64,000 nucleotides of DNA, from positions 62,001 to 126,000 of the forward strand of contig NZ_JAAZQQ010000002.1 of NCBI RefSeq assembly GCF_012395815.1. The letters run 5' to 3'. The notes below the pieces were generated by a model, which saw only the letters and a program-made list of their open reading frames with translations, made no database searches and had not been told where the DNA came from. Positions 7,976 to 16,817 of the stretch are shown piece after piece (position 1 is the stretch's first letter; each line of letters opens with the position of its first letter). This stretch comes from Roseicyclus persicicus. GTDB taxonomy: Bacteria; Pseudomonadota; Alphaproteobacteria; Rhodobacterales; Rhodobacteraceae. The position numbers and the translations under genes are program-made.

Positions 7976-8996
7976 GTTCGAGCCTCAGCCCCGCCGCGGC
8001 GAGACCCCGGAGCCGTTCGGCCAGTTCGGGCACATCGACGAGGAACAGGTGCCGCGTATCGCCGTAGCCCTGCCGCGGCAGGCTCAGGAGCGCCCCTTCG
8101 GCCTCGGGCGCGTCCGAGATCGCGGTGAACAGGATGCGGTCGTTGCCGGCCATGTCGCGGAACGTAGCGCCCGCTTCGGCCCAGCCGGCGAGAAGGACGG
8201 TCAGCGCCCGGTAGCGCGGCGTCTCGACCTCCCAGCCGTCCTCCACGGGCCTGAGCACGGTGACGCCCTCCACCGCCTCCAGCGCCTCGGGCGGCAGGCC
8301 CGCGACCACCATCTGCAGCGTCAGGTCGTCGGCCCCCGTGGCCGCCACTGCGCCTGCGATCACGCCCGCGTAGGCGGCCCGCGCCCGGTGCTCCAGCCCC
8401 AGCGCGAAGGCCCGCTCGCGGTCGCGGAAGGCGTCCGTCGCCGCGGCCCGGAGCGCGGCGGCGTCGGCACGGAAATCGTAGCGGTACCATGGCACCTGCT
8501 GCAGGAACCGCGCGTAGGTGGCGGCCTGCGCGGCCGACAGGTCGTCGAGCGGCGCGCGGGTCTCGCCCCGGACCAGCGTCGCCAGCCGCCCCAGCGTTTC
8601 CTCGTAAAGCGCCTTCATCGCCATCTCGACGGTGAAGGATACGCCGATGACGTGGACCAGTTGCCGCGTCGCGGTGTCGATCTCGCCCAGTGCCGCGCTT
8701 TCCCGCGTGAGCGTGCAGAGCGCGCCCCAGTAGCCGGTGACCGCGCGGGTGAAGCCGTAGTCCTGCGGGTCGCCGGTGCGGATCACCTCGGCGTAGTCGT
8801 CGTAGGCATGGACGATGTGCCACTCGGGATAGGTCAGGAGGGTGCGGACCTCGGGGCGCGTCTCCGCTGACAGGGGCAGGGCCGGCGCCGGCACCGCGTC
8901 GCCCCGGCACATGGTCTCGACATAGACCACCGGGCTTGCCAGCAGCGCGACGAGCGCCAGCGCGAGGAGCAGCCCCCGCCGCAGCAGCCGCCTCAT
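7959..8996 (-). CDS. Hypothetical exported or membrane-anchored protein
   Basis: 345 residues. It starts with an Arg-rich segment and one hydrophobic helix (about 8-28), then a large soluble domain, probably periplasmic. The stretch VRTLLTYPEWHIVHAYDDYAEVI is a distinctive conserved-looking block, and the rest is helical and Ala/Arg-rich. I do not recognise the family. The start overlaps the stop of the upstream membrane-protein gene by four bases (ATGA), and its own 3' end overlaps the next gene. Co-expression with the FAD oxidase and the 4-TM protein upstream suggests a shared but unknown role. Confidence 0.75.
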   Translation of the reverse strand: MRRLLRRGLLLALALVALLASPVVYVETMCRGDAVPAPALPLSAETRPEVRTLLTYPEWHIVHAYDDYAEVIRTGDPQDYGFTRAVTGYWGALCTLTRESAALGEIDTATRQLVHVIGVSFTVEMAMKALYEETLGRLATLVRGETRAPLDDLSAAQAATYARFLQQVPWYRYDFRADAAALRAAATDAFRDRERAFALGLEHRARAAYAGVIAGAVAATGADDLTLQMVVAGLPPEALEAVEGVTVLRPVEDGWEVETPRYRALTVLLAGWAEAGATFRDMAGNDRILFTAISDAPEAEGALLSLPRQGYGDTRHLFLVDVPELAERLRGLAAAGLRLEHVHDY

Positions 8997-9400
8997 GGCC
9001 GCCGCGTCGTCCAGACGCCGGCGGCCAGCGCGATGGCGCCCAACCCGATGTGCGGCAGGTTGGCCGCGATGCGGGGGAAGGCGAAGCTCGGCCCGAGCGA
9101 CGGGTTGGTGAAGATCGCGAAGTCGAGAAAGCCCCAGCCGGTGAACAGCCCGAAGATCCCGTCGCCGAGGTAGGCCGCCCCGAAGATCAGCAGGAAGATG
9201 CGCGCCGGCCGGTTCGCGATCAGCCCGGCAAGAAAGGCCCAGATCGCGGACGCGAGGTGCAGCGCGTCGTCGAAGGGATCCAGCGCGAAGATGCCGAAGG
9301 CCAGCCCGCTGTCGTCGGTCAGGCCGGGGATGTAGTTGATCGCGGCGACCGCCAGCAGGATCGCGGCGTAGACGAGGCAGAGGCGGCGTTCGAGGCTCAT
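8993..9400 (-). CDS. DUF4383-like four-helix membrane protein
   Basis: 135 residues with four predicted membrane helices. The FGIFALDPFDDALHLASAIWAF block resembles DUF4383 integral membrane proteins, where a Leu/Asp-x-x-His pattern precedes the second helix. The function of the family is unknown. It overlaps both neighbours by four bases (ATGA), so it is translationally coupled to the FAD-dependent oxidase upstream and the 345-residue exported protein downstream. Confidence 0.75.
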   Translation of the reverse strand: MSLERRLCLVYAAILLAVAAINYIPGLTDDSGLAFGIFALDPFDDALHLASAIWAFLAGLIANRPARIFLLIFGAAYLGDGIFGLFTGWGFLDFAIFTNPSLGPSFAFPRIAANLPHIGLGAIALAAGVWTTRRP

Positions 9401-10878
9401 AGCCCCTCCATGTATCCGTCCCAGAGCGCGTTGCGCAACGTCAGGCTCGGGTCGAGCGCCCGTTTCGCCGCGGCGAACTCGGCCGCGCGGGGGTAGGCGG
9501 CGGTGAACTGCGCGACCGTCGCGTGCGGGCGGTAGGGCAGGTAGTAGCTGCCCCCGAGCGCCACCACCCGGTCGATCAGCGCGCGGGTCAGGCGCTGGTG
9601 GTCGGCCTCGGCCCGCGCCGTCATCTCCTGCGTGAAGGACATCACGGCGGCGATCCGGGGGCCGGGGGAATGGGCGAGGAGGCTGTCGCGGTCGGCCTCG
9701 ACATGGCGCAGCGTGACGTTCAGGAATTCGACGAAGGCGTCGGGGATCACCTCGCGGCAGGCCGCCAAGAACCCGTCGAAGGCGTCGTAGGGCACGAAGT
9801 ATTCGTGCAGGATGTCCACCCGGCCCGGGTCGCGGTCATCCAGCGTGGCGACCGGTTCGTTCATCAGGGAATTGCGCGTGGCCTCGCCGGCGATGCGGGG
9901 CCCGAGCCCGGCCTCGATCCACCAGCGCAGCCGCTTCATCCCCTCTCGCCCCACCTGCCCGCGGTAGAGGGTGGAGGCGAGGTGCGACACCAGCCCCGAC
10001 CCCGTCGCGGGCGGCAGGTCCGACTGGTCGGGCGTGGGGGCGTAGGTCGCCAGCAGCGCCTCCTCGAACAGCCCCGCACGATCGACGTTCAGCCGGCCAT
10101 AGGCCATGGGCGTGCCCGGGTCGGCCACCGCGGCGGCGAAGGCGGCGGGGAAGTCGGCCGCCGCCATCCGGGCGAAGGACGGGGCGAGGCGCTGGTTCGG
10201 CACCATCTCGACCTCCAGGTCCACGATCAGCCCGATCAGCCCGTAGCCCCCCGTGGCGAGGGCGAACAGCTCCGCGTTCTCGCTGCGCGACGCCGTCACC
10301 AGCTCGCCGTCGGGCAGCACCATGCGCAGCGACCGCACCGTCGCCCCCATCGGGCCGTAGGGCACGGGCCAGCCATGGGCGCCGACGCTGAAGGTCGCGG
10401 CCACGCCGAAATCGTGGTTCGACTGCATCACGGCGGGCGAGAACCCCAGCGGGTCCAGCGCCGCGATCACGTCGCGCCAGCGCGCGCCGCCGTTCACCCG
10501 GTAGGTGCCGGCGGCGGTGTCGGCCTCCAGCCAGCCGTCGTCGACCGTGATCGCGTGGCCGCCCCGCGGGATCGCCTGCCCGCCCATGGAATGCCGCGCC
10601 GCGCCCACGTTGACCGCCCGCCCCTCGGCGCGCGCCGCGGCAAGCTCGGCCCGGAACGCCGCGACCAGCGCGTCGCCATGGGCGGCGGGGCGGACATGGC
10701 TGTGGATGGGCGTCGCCGACAGCCCGCTGGCGTCGTTCAGGATCAGCGGGTCGGTCGGAACGTCGATCCGCGGCACGCCCGCCCGCTGCGATAGGCCCGG
10801 CGCCCAGCCATGGCCCAGCACGGCCCCCGCCATGGCGGTGCCGCCCAGAACCACGCCCCGGCGTGTCACGCTGCCCAT
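9397..10878 (-). CDS. FAD-binding oxidase, D-arabinono-1,4-lactone oxidase-like, Tat-exported
   Basis: 493 residues. The start has a twin-arginine motif (TRRGVVLGG) and a hydrophobic segment, so the flavoprotein is probably exported folded. A vanillyl-alcohol-oxidase-type FAD domain follows (GAARHSMGGQAIPRGG; VNGGARWRDVIAAL; FSVGAHGW). The C-terminal ALO-like domain ends with HATVAQFTAAYP and the RNALWDGYMEG tail, typical of sugar-lactone oxidases. The natural substrate is unknown. It is first in a four-gene overlapping set (10878 to 7649) with three membrane or exported unknowns, so it may deliver electrons or product at the membrane. Confidence 0.85.
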   Translation of the reverse strand: MGSVTRRGVVLGGTAMAGAVLGHGWAPGLSQRAGVPRIDVPTDPLILNDASGLSATPIHSHVRPAAHGDALVAAFRAELAAARAEGRAVNVGAARHSMGGQAIPRGGHAITVDDGWLEADTAAGTYRVNGGARWRDVIAALDPLGFSPAVMQSNHDFGVAATFSVGAHGWPVPYGPMGATVRSLRMVLPDGELVTASRSENAELFALATGGYGLIGLIVDLEVEMVPNQRLAPSFARMAAADFPAAFAAAVADPGTPMAYGRLNVDRAGLFEEALLATYAPTPDQSDLPPATGSGLVSHLASTLYRGQVGREGMKRLRWWIEAGLGPRIAGEATRNSLMNEPVATLDDRDPGRVDILHEYFVPYDAFDGFLAACREVIPDAFVEFLNVTLRHVEADRDSLLAHSPGPRIAAVMSFTQEMTARAEADHQRLTRALIDRVVALGGSYYLPYRPHATVAQFTAAYPRAAEFAAAKRALDPSLTLRNALWDGYMEGL

Positions 10879-10967
10879 CTCTCGTCCCTGCCGTCGTCTC
10901 CGGTCCGCAGTCTAGGCCGGCGCCGGCCGCGCGCGAAGGGGGGAAAACCCCCGGCCCCGGAACGGAA

Positions 10968-10991
10968 AACGCCGCCCCGGGGGGCGGCGTT
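10968..10991 (-). terminator. Rho-independent terminator of rplY
   Basis: AACGCCGCCCC (10968-10978) and GGGGCGGCGTT (10981-10991) form a perfect 11-bp stem with a 2-base loop. On the minus strand the stem runs into TTTTCC. It lies 27 bases after the rplY stop. Confidence 0.75.
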
Positions 10992-11017
10992 CCGAAAGGG
11001 TCGGCGGTCGTGGAGGA

Positions 11018-11629
11018 TCACTCCTCGTCGGCGGCCTCGGCGGCTTCGGCCGACACCAGCCCCGACGGGGCCGAGATGTTGGCGATCACGAAGTCGCGGT
11101 CGATGGTCGGCTTGGCGCCCTCGGGCAGGGTCACGTCCGAGATGTGGATCACGTCGCCGATGGCACGGCCGGCCAGGTCGACGGTGATGTGATCGGGGAT
11201 GTCGCCCGCGGTCACCACCAGTTCCACCTCGGGGCGGACCACGGTCAGCACGCCGCCGCGCTTCAGGCCCGGCGAGGCTTCGTGGTTCACGAACTCGACG
11301 GGGATGAACAGCGCCACCTTCGAGGTGCGGCGCAGGCGCATCAGGTCGACGTGGGTCGGCAGGTCCTTGACCACGTCGCGCTGCACGCCGCGGCAGATCA
11401 CGCGCACATCTTCCTGGCCTTCGACCTTCAGGTTGAAGAGGGTCGACAGGAAACGGCCCTGCTTGAGCTGCTTGAGGAGCACGTTGAAGGGGATCTGGAT
11501 GGCCAGCGGGTCCTTGCCGCCACCATACACGATACCGGGCACCTTGCCGTCACGGCGAGCTTGGCGGGCGGCCCCCTTGCCTGTCCCCGCGCGTGCCTCG
11601 GCGATAAGATCGGGAATCTCACCAGCCAT
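11018..11629 (-). CDS. rplY: 50S ribosomal protein L25 / Ctc form
   Basis: 203 residues. It binds 5S rRNA in the large subunit; the long Ctc-type form has a C-terminal TL5-like domain. It begins [26 protein letters not shown] and continues [16 protein letters not shown], followed by the beta-rich domain with [18 protein letters not shown] and the second domain with [13 protein letters not shown]. It ends in an acidic Ala/Glu tail. GGAGAACAGC precedes the ATG at 11629. It has its own promoter and terminator, so it is monocistronic here and not joined to pth. Confidence 0.96.
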   Translation of the reverse strand: MAGEIPDLIAEARAGTGKGAARQARRDGKVPGIVYGGGKDPLAIQIPFNVLLKQLKQGRFLSTLFNLKVEGQEDVRVICRGVQRDVVKDLPTHVDLMRLRRTSKVALFIPVEFVNHEASPGLKRGGVLTVVRPEVELVVTAGDIPDHITVDLAGRAIGDVIHISDVTLPEGAKPTIDRDFVIANISAPSGLVSAEAAEAADEE

Positions 11630-11691
11630 TGCTGTTCTCCATATCTGAGAGGGGCCGCCTCCAAGGGTGTCGGGCCCCGGTTGAAGCGCGC

Positions 11692-11720
11692 CGGATAGGG
11701 CAGGATGGCCGGTTTGTAAA
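11692..11720 (-). promoter_or_regulatory. Predicted sigma70-type promoter of rplY
   Basis: Read on the minus strand: TTTACA (-35, 11715-11720), a 17-base spacer, and TATCCG (-10, 11692-11697), ending 62 bases upstream of the rplY start. The -35 matches consensus at five of six positions; the -10 is weak in its second half, as is common in high-GC alphaproteobacteria. Confidence 0.45.
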
Positions 11721-11727
11721 GGTGGAA

Positions 11728-12678
11728 TCAGGCCGCGCGGCCGATCCCCAGCCGCTGCCGGAGTGAGGGCAGCAAGAGCCGCTGGGTGGAAATGCGGGGC
11801 ACGTCCATCTCGGTGATGATCCGCTCCTCGCCGTAGCGGGCCAGGTAGGCGTCGTAATTGTCGAAGCCGTCGCGCGGGGCGTAGTCGATGAAGGTCTCGG
11901 CCGGGCAGTTCTCGGCCAGGACCGCCTCGTGCGCCTCGGTCTCGACGTGCCAGTAGGTGAAGGTCGCGGGCATCTTCGCCAGCGGCACGGGATGGATCGT
12001 GGTCCCGTTCACCAGCGCGCCCGCGTTGATCAGGAAGCCGTCGACCAGCAGGGCGTGGTCGGCGGTGACGATCAGGTCGCGGGCGGGGCATCCGGGCCCG
12101 AGCGCATGGGCCGCGACCCGGACGGGCGTCCGCATCTCGCCGAGGCCGAAGATGTTGGTGATCTCCTGCCGCCAGACCCAGAGCACGGGCGTGGTGCGCC
12201 CGTCGGCGGTGAGGACGAGATCGCCCTCGGCCAGCGTCTCGATGGGGCGCTCGCCCTGGGGGGTGGCGATGCGGGTGCCGGTGAGGAAGCAGTTGGCGGC
12301 CGTGATCGGGCCGCTCGAGTAGAGCGCAAAGCTGCCGTTGCTCGTTGCGGGGATCTGGTTGACGAGGGTGAACGGCAGAAGCGCCGGGTTGAAGGGGATG
12401 CAGTAATCCCATGTACTATTGTTGGTAGTGAATATGCCGAGGTTGTACGGTGTCCCTTCATGGACGATCCGGACGTAGTGTCCGGTGAAGGTGCCACCGG
12501 TCAGAAACGTAGAGCCGGTAAACGTGTCATTGTCGGAGAGCAGGCCGGCGCCGGTTCCCGCCAGGTCGAATACCGTGCCGGTATTCGCAATTTCCATGCG
12601 CGACGTCCATTGAAAGTTCGGTCCGGCCCCGATGCTCCCTTGGAACATGATCATGCTGGTAAACGAGAAGTCGGCCAT
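11728..12678 (-). CDS. Hint-domain (hedgehog/intein-like) protein
   Basis: 316 residues. The N-terminal ~129 residues are a beta-rich Gly/Thr/Asn domain of unknown role. Cys130 opens a Hint module ([18 protein letters not shown], then [12 protein letters not shown] and [10 protein letters not shown]), the Hint_2 type common in Rhodobacterales. The family can perform N-to-S acyl shift at the first Cys and release the N-terminal part. There is no C-terminal His-Asn pair, so cleavage rather than splicing is expected. The N-terminal half has lower GC than its surroundings. The start at 12678 is supported by GGGGGACAG. A CtrA-type box lies 82 bases upstream. Confidence 0.82.
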   Translation of the reverse strand: MADFSFTSMIMFQGSIGAGPNFQWTSRMEIANTGTVFDLAGTGAGLLSDNDTFTGSTFLTGGTFTGHYVRIVHEGTPYNLGIFTTNNSTWDYCIPFNPALLPFTLVNQIPATSNGSFALYSSGPITAANCFLTGTRIATPQGERPIETLAEGDLVLTADGRTTPVLWVWRQEITNIFGLGEMRTPVRVAAHALGPGCPARDLIVTADHALLVDGFLINAGALVNGTTIHPVPLAKMPATFTYWHVETEAHEAVLAENCPAETFIDYAPRDGFDNYDAYLARYGEERIITEMDVPRISTQRLLLPSLRQRLGIGRAA

Positions 12679-12759
12679 GGCTGTCCCCCAAACCGGCAGC
12701 GAAACGCGTCTGCACCAATATCTCAACGCCGCCCGACCCCGGATTTGTCGGGAAAAGCG

Positions 12760-12774
12760 TTAAGAAACCGTTAA
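12760..12774. promoter_or_regulatory. CtrA-type binding site TTAA-N7-TTAA
   Basis: TTAA (12760-12763), seven bases, TTAA (12771-12774) is an exact match to the full alphaproteobacterial CtrA box. It lies in a local AT-rich patch between the Hint-domain gene (start 12678, minus) and the MFS gene (start 12890, plus). It is nearer the Hint gene. TTAA is very rare in this GC-rich window, so chance is unlikely, but binding is unproven. Confidence 0.6.
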
Positions 12775-12889
12775 TTGGCAGCCCGCCCGGCAAGGCGACG
12801 TTCACCATGCCGCGGCCCGTGCGCCGTTTCGCCCACGGCCCCCCAAGCACCCGCTTGCCGTCCGCCCGCCCGCAGGCTACCGCACCGCC

Positions 12890-14038
12890 ATGCGCCTCCT
12901 TGCCGACCTCCGCCTGTCCCGCGCGCCCGCGGCCGCCTTCGCGGGCGTGGGCCTGTTCTGGGGCAGCTTCGCGGCCATGCTGCCCGACCTGAAGGCGCGG
13001 CTGGCTGTCGACGACGCGACCCTCGGCCTCGTCCTCCTCGCGTCCTCCTCCGGCGCGCTCCTGTCGATGTGGCTCGCGCCGCGGGTCGACGCCGCCCTGC
13101 CGCGTCTGGGCCTGACCGTCGCGGGGCTCGCCATGGCCGCCGCCGTCCTGCCCTTCGGCCTTGCCGCCAGCCTCCTGCCCTTCGTGCTGGGGATGCTCGC
13201 CATCGGCATGACGACCGGCATGTACGACATCCTCGCCAACGCCCGCGTTTCCCGGCTCGAGGCGCGGCATGCGCTGTCGCTGATGAACCTCAACCACGGC
13301 CTCTACTCGCTGTCCTACGCCGGCGCGGCCTTCGCCACGGGGCTGGCGCGCGAGGCGGGGCTCGGGCCCTGGCCGTGGTTCGCCGTGGTGGGCGCGGGCA
13401 TCCTGATCACCGCGGGCCTCACCCGCGCCGGCGACGCGCCCGACGGCACGGAGGCCCCGACTCAGGAGAGCCGCGGGCGGATCACCCCCTATGTCTGGTG
13501 CGCGGGGCTGGTGACGCTGATCGGCTTCTTCGCCGAGAACGCGACCGAGGGGTGGTCGGCGCTCCACATCGAACGCACGCTGGGTGGTGGCGCGGCCGAG
13601 GGGGCGCTGGGGCCGGCCATGCTGGGCCTGACGATGGCGTTGGGGCGGCTTGCGGGCCACCTCGTCACCTTTCGCGGGACGGAGCCCACGGTGCTGCGCT
13701 GGGCGGCCCTCCTGGCCGCCTCGGGGCTGATGGCGGCCGCCGCGGCGCCCACGCCGGCCGTGGCCTATCTTGGCTTTGCCTGCCTCGGGCTCGGCGTGTC
13801 GGTCGTGGGCCCGATGGCGCTGGCGCTGGCCGGCCAGACGGCGCGGCCCGAGGCGCGGACGCTGGCCGTGTCCCGTGCCGCGATGATCGGGTATCTGGGC
13901 TTTTTCGTCGGCCCGCCGGCGATGGGGTTCCTGTCCGACGCCTTCGGCCTGCGCGCGGCCTTTGGTATCGGGGCGGCGATGATCCTGATGATCCCGCTGA
14001 TCCTGCTGCCCCGGATGCGGCGCCTCGCCCCCGCCTGA
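12890..14038 (+). CDS. MFS transporter
   Basis: 382 residues with about twelve hydrophobic segments, an inner-membrane major facilitator. The pattern is that of the YbjJ/FsrC-like subgroup: [16 protein letters not shown] in the first helix region, [28 protein letters not shown] and [14 protein letters not shown]. The substrate is unknown; an exporter of sugars or small acids would be typical. No good ribosome site is visible, and the start is set by the family N-terminus. It ends 74 bases before aroA on the same strand. Confidence 0.85.
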   Translation: MRLLADLRLSRAPAAAFAGVGLFWGSFAAMLPDLKARLAVDDATLGLVLLASSSGALLSMWLAPRVDAALPRLGLTVAGLAMAAAVLPFGLAASLLPFVLGMLAIGMTTGMYDILANARVSRLEARHALSLMNLNHGLYSLSYAGAAFATGLAREAGLGPWPWFAVVGAGILITAGLTRAGDAPDGTEAPTQESRGRITPYVWCAGLVTLIGFFAENATEGWSALHIERTLGGGAAEGALGPAMLGLTMALGRLAGHLVTFRGTEPTVLRWAALLAASGLMAAAAAPTPAVAYLGFACLGLGVSVVGPMALALAGQTARPEARTLAVSRAAMIGYLGFFVGPPAMGFLSDAFGLRAAFGIGAAMILMIPLILLPRMRRLAPA

Positions 14039-14112
14039 CCGGCGACGGGGGGAGTTTACGGCCTCCCCGCGCCCGTCTATCAGGCGCGGGCAGACAGCGA
14101 GGAGAGGCAAGC

Positions 14113-15468
14113 ATGTCCGGCCATGGCGACCCCGTTCCGATGACCGCCCGCAGGGGCGCGGCCCTGACCGGCGTGGCCGAGGTGCCGGGCGACAAGTCGA
14201 TCTCGCACCGCTCCCTCATCCTCGGCGCGCTGTCGGTGGGCGAGACGGTCATCACCGGCCTTCTGGAAGGGCAGGACGTGCTCGACACCGCGAAGGCGAT
14301 GCGCGCCTTCGGGGCCGAGGTGACGCGCGACGAGCACGGCGTCTGGCGGGTGCATGGCGTCGGCGTCGGCGGCTTCGCCGAGCCTGAGGACGTGATCGAC
14401 TGCGGCAATTCCGGCACCGGCGTGCGGCTGATCATGGGGACCATGGCGACCACGCCGATCACGGCGACCTTCACCGGCGACGCCTCGCTCCGGTCGCGGC
14501 CGATGGCGCGGGTGACCGACCCCCTGGCGCTGTTCGGCGCCTCGGCCGTGGGACGCCGGGGCGGGCGGTTGCCCATGACCATCACCGGCGCGGCCGAGCC
14601 GCTGCCGGTGCGCTACAAGACCCCGGTGCCGTCGGCGCAGGTGAAATCCGCCGTGCTGCTTGCGGGCCTCAACGCCCCCGGCCAGACCGTGGTGATCGAG
14701 GCCGAGGCGACGCGCGACCACACCGAGCGGATGCTGGCGGGCTTCGGCGCCGAGATTTCCACCGAGGTCACGCCCGAGGGCCGCGTCATCACCCTGACCG
14801 GCCAGCCGGAGCTCAAGCCCCAGACCATCGTGGTGCCGCGCGATCCCAGTTCCGCCGCCTTCCCGGTCTGCGCCGCGCTGATCGTCGAGGGGTCGGACGT
14901 GCTGGTGCCGAACATCGGCCTCAACCCCACCCGCGCCGGCCTGTTCGAGACGCTGCGCCACATGGGTGCCGACCTGACCTACGAGAACCTGCGCGAGGAG
15001 GGGGGCGAGCCCGTGGCCGACCTGCGCGCCCGCTACTCGCCCGACATGCAGGGCATCGAGGTGCCGCCGGAGCGGGCGGCGAGCATGATCGACGAATACC
15101 CGATCCTCTCCATCGTCGCGGCCAACGCCACCGGCGCCACCGTCATGCGCGGGGTCAAGGAACTGCGGGTGAAGGAAAGCGACCGGATCGACGCGATGGC
15201 CGAGGGGCTGCGCGCGGCGGGCGTCGAGGTCGAGGACGGCCCCGACTGGTGGATCGTCCATGGCCGGGGCGCCGGCGGCGTGGCGGGCGGGATCACCGCG
15301 CGGGCGCGGCTGGATCACCGCATCGCGATGTCGTTCCTCTGCGCGGGGCTTGCCGCACAGCAGCCGATCTCGGTGGATGACGCGGGGCCGATCGCCACCT
15401 CCTTCCCGGTGTTCGAGCCGCTGATGCGGGCGCTGGGCGCCACGCTGGAGCGCGTGGGCGCGGCCTGA
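14113..15468 (+). CDS. aroA: 3-phosphoshikimate 1-carboxyvinyltransferase (EPSP synthase), class II type
   Basis: 451 residues; transfers enolpyruvate from PEP to shikimate-3-phosphate in aromatic amino acid synthesis. Motifs include [11 protein letters not shown] (24-34), [31 protein letters not shown] and [10 protein letters not shown], with [10 protein letters not shown] near the end. The overall sequence resembles class II enzymes such as the Agrobacterium CP4 form. In the PEP-site loop, however, it reads [10 protein letters not shown] with Gly101 where CP4 has Ala100. GGAGAGG precedes ATG 14113. It ends two bases before the convergent histidine kinase gene. Confidence 0.96.
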   Translation: MSGHGDPVPMTARRGAALTGVAEVPGDKSISHRSLILGALSVGETVITGLLEGQDVLDTAKAMRAFGAEVTRDEHGVWRVHGVGVGGFAEPEDVIDCGNSGTGVRLIMGTMATTPITATFTGDASLRSRPMARVTDPLALFGASAVGRRGGRLPMTITGAAEPLPVRYKTPVPSAQVKSAVLLAGLNAPGQTVVIEAEATRDHTERMLAGFGAEISTEVTPEGRVITLTGQPELKPQTIVVPRDPSSAAFPVCAALIVEGSDVLVPNIGLNPTRAGLFETLRHMGADLTYENLREEGGEPVADLRARYSPDMQGIEVPPERAASMIDEYPILSIVAANATGATVMRGVKELRVKESDRIDAMAEGLRAAGVEVEDGPDWWIVHGRGAGGVAGGITARARLDHRIAMSFLCAGLAAQQPISVDDAGPIATSFPVFEPLMRALGATLERVGAA

Positions 15469-15470
15469 GC

Positions 15471-16817
15471 CTAGCCCGCCGAGCGGCCGGGCGTCGGCAG
15501 GCGCAGCGACGCCTCGAACCCGTATGCGTGGCCCGGCCGCGGCGAGGTCAGCGTCAGGGCGCTGCCGGTCCGGTCCGCGATGGCGGCCACGATGGCGAGG
15601 CCGAGGCCGCTGCCCTCGGCGCTACTGCCGGCGCGCTCGAAGCGGGCGGTGATCCGCGCCAGCGCCTCGGGCGGCACCACCGGCCCCGCGTTGGCCACGG
15701 AAAAGCGCCCGTCGGCGGCAAGGCTGACCTCCACCGGCAGGGCCCCGTCGCCATGGCGCAGCGCGTTGTCGACAAGGTTCCGGCACAGGATGCCGAAGAT
15801 GTCGGGGTCGAGGTCGGACAGGACCGGCGCGTCGGGCAGCTGCAGCGCCACCCGGCCCGGCGGCAGACTGCGGGCGATGTCCTCGACCACCAGCCGCGCC
15901 ACCGGGCGCAGGTCGGCGCCCCGGTCGAGCCGGAGCCGCCCGCCTTCGGCCCGGGCCAGCTGCATCAGCCGTTCCGACAGCCGCGTCAGCCGCTTCAGCG
16001 TCGCCTCGATCTCGGCGGCGCGGGCGCGGGCGCCGGGGTCGGCGGTCTCGGCCTGCAGGCGCTGGGCCTGCGCGATGGCACCGGCCAGCGGCGTCCGCAG
16101 CTCGTGCGCGGCATGGGCGGCAAAGCTGCGCTCGGCGTCGAAGGCCGCGCGCAGGCGGTCGAGCAGGGCGTTCAGCGTGGCGACCAGCGGCGCGATCTCG
16201 GCCGGGATGTCCTCGGCGGGCACCGGCGACAGGTCGCGCGCGCCGCGGGCCGCCAGCCGCTCGCGGAACCGCCGCAGCGGCCCGAGGCTGCCCCGCACCG
16301 CCACCCAGATGGCGATCAGCGCCACCGGCACGAAGACCAGCACCGGCAGGCCCAGCCCCGCCTGGATCTCGCGCGCGACCTCGGCCCGGTGCGCCAGCGG
16401 TTCGGCTACCGTGATCCGCACCGTGCCCTGCACCGCGTCGTCGTTGTAGAGCCGGTGGGTGTCGGTCTGACGGAACCCCGGCCCGTCATAGGGCGGGAAT
16501 ACGCCCGGGTCGGCGTTGTGCGATTGCAGGAGCACCCGCCCGGTGGCGTCGCGCACGACATAGGTCAGGACCTCGTCATGCTCGCGCACCGCGCCGATGC
16601 GCTGGGTCGCGGCGTCCGTCCCGCGGTCGACCACGTCGACCACGGCCAGCGGCAGAAGGCGCTGTGCTGTTTCCTGCAGGGCCGAGTCGAACACCTCGTC
16701 CATCTCGTGCCGCAGCACCACGCCCGTCAGCGTGGCCGCCGTGGCCCACAGCACCGTCAGCAACACGCCGACCGACAGCGCCAGCCGAGCCATCAGGCTG
16801 CGGGGCGGCCGGATCAT
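15471..16817 (-). CDS. Sensor histidine kinase, QseC/PmrB-like
   Basis: 448 residues in the inner membrane. Two membrane helices (about 12-34 and 157-175) flank a periplasmic sensor region of about 120 residues. A HAMP linker follows, then the H-box AAHAAHELRTPLAG with phosphorylated His238, and a C-terminal ATPase domain with the N box (RNLVDNALRHGDG) and G box (GSGLGLAIV). The ATG at 16817 overlaps the response-regulator stop by four bases. Its likely partner is that regulator. Linked PepSY and cytochrome b561 genes on the other strand suggest a redox, metal or envelope signal, which is inference. Confidence 0.93.
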   Translation of the reverse strand: MIRPPRSLMARLALSVGVLLTVLWATAATLTGVVLRHEMDEVFDSALQETAQRLLPLAVVDVVDRGTDAATQRIGAVREHDEVLTYVVRDATGRVLLQSHNADPGVFPPYDGPGFRQTDTHRLYNDDAVQGTVRITVAEPLAHRAEVAREIQAGLGLPVLVFVPVALIAIWVAVRGSLGPLRRFRERLAARGARDLSPVPAEDIPAEIAPLVATLNALLDRLRAAFDAERSFAAHAAHELRTPLAGAIAQAQRLQAETADPGARARAAEIEATLKRLTRLSERLMQLARAEGGRLRLDRGADLRPVARLVVEDIARSLPPGRVALQLPDAPVLSDLDPDIFGILCRNLVDNALRHGDGALPVEVSLAADGRFSVANAGPVVPPEALARITARFERAGSSAEGSGLGLAIVAAIADRTGSALTLTSPRPGHAYGFEASLRLPTPGRSAG

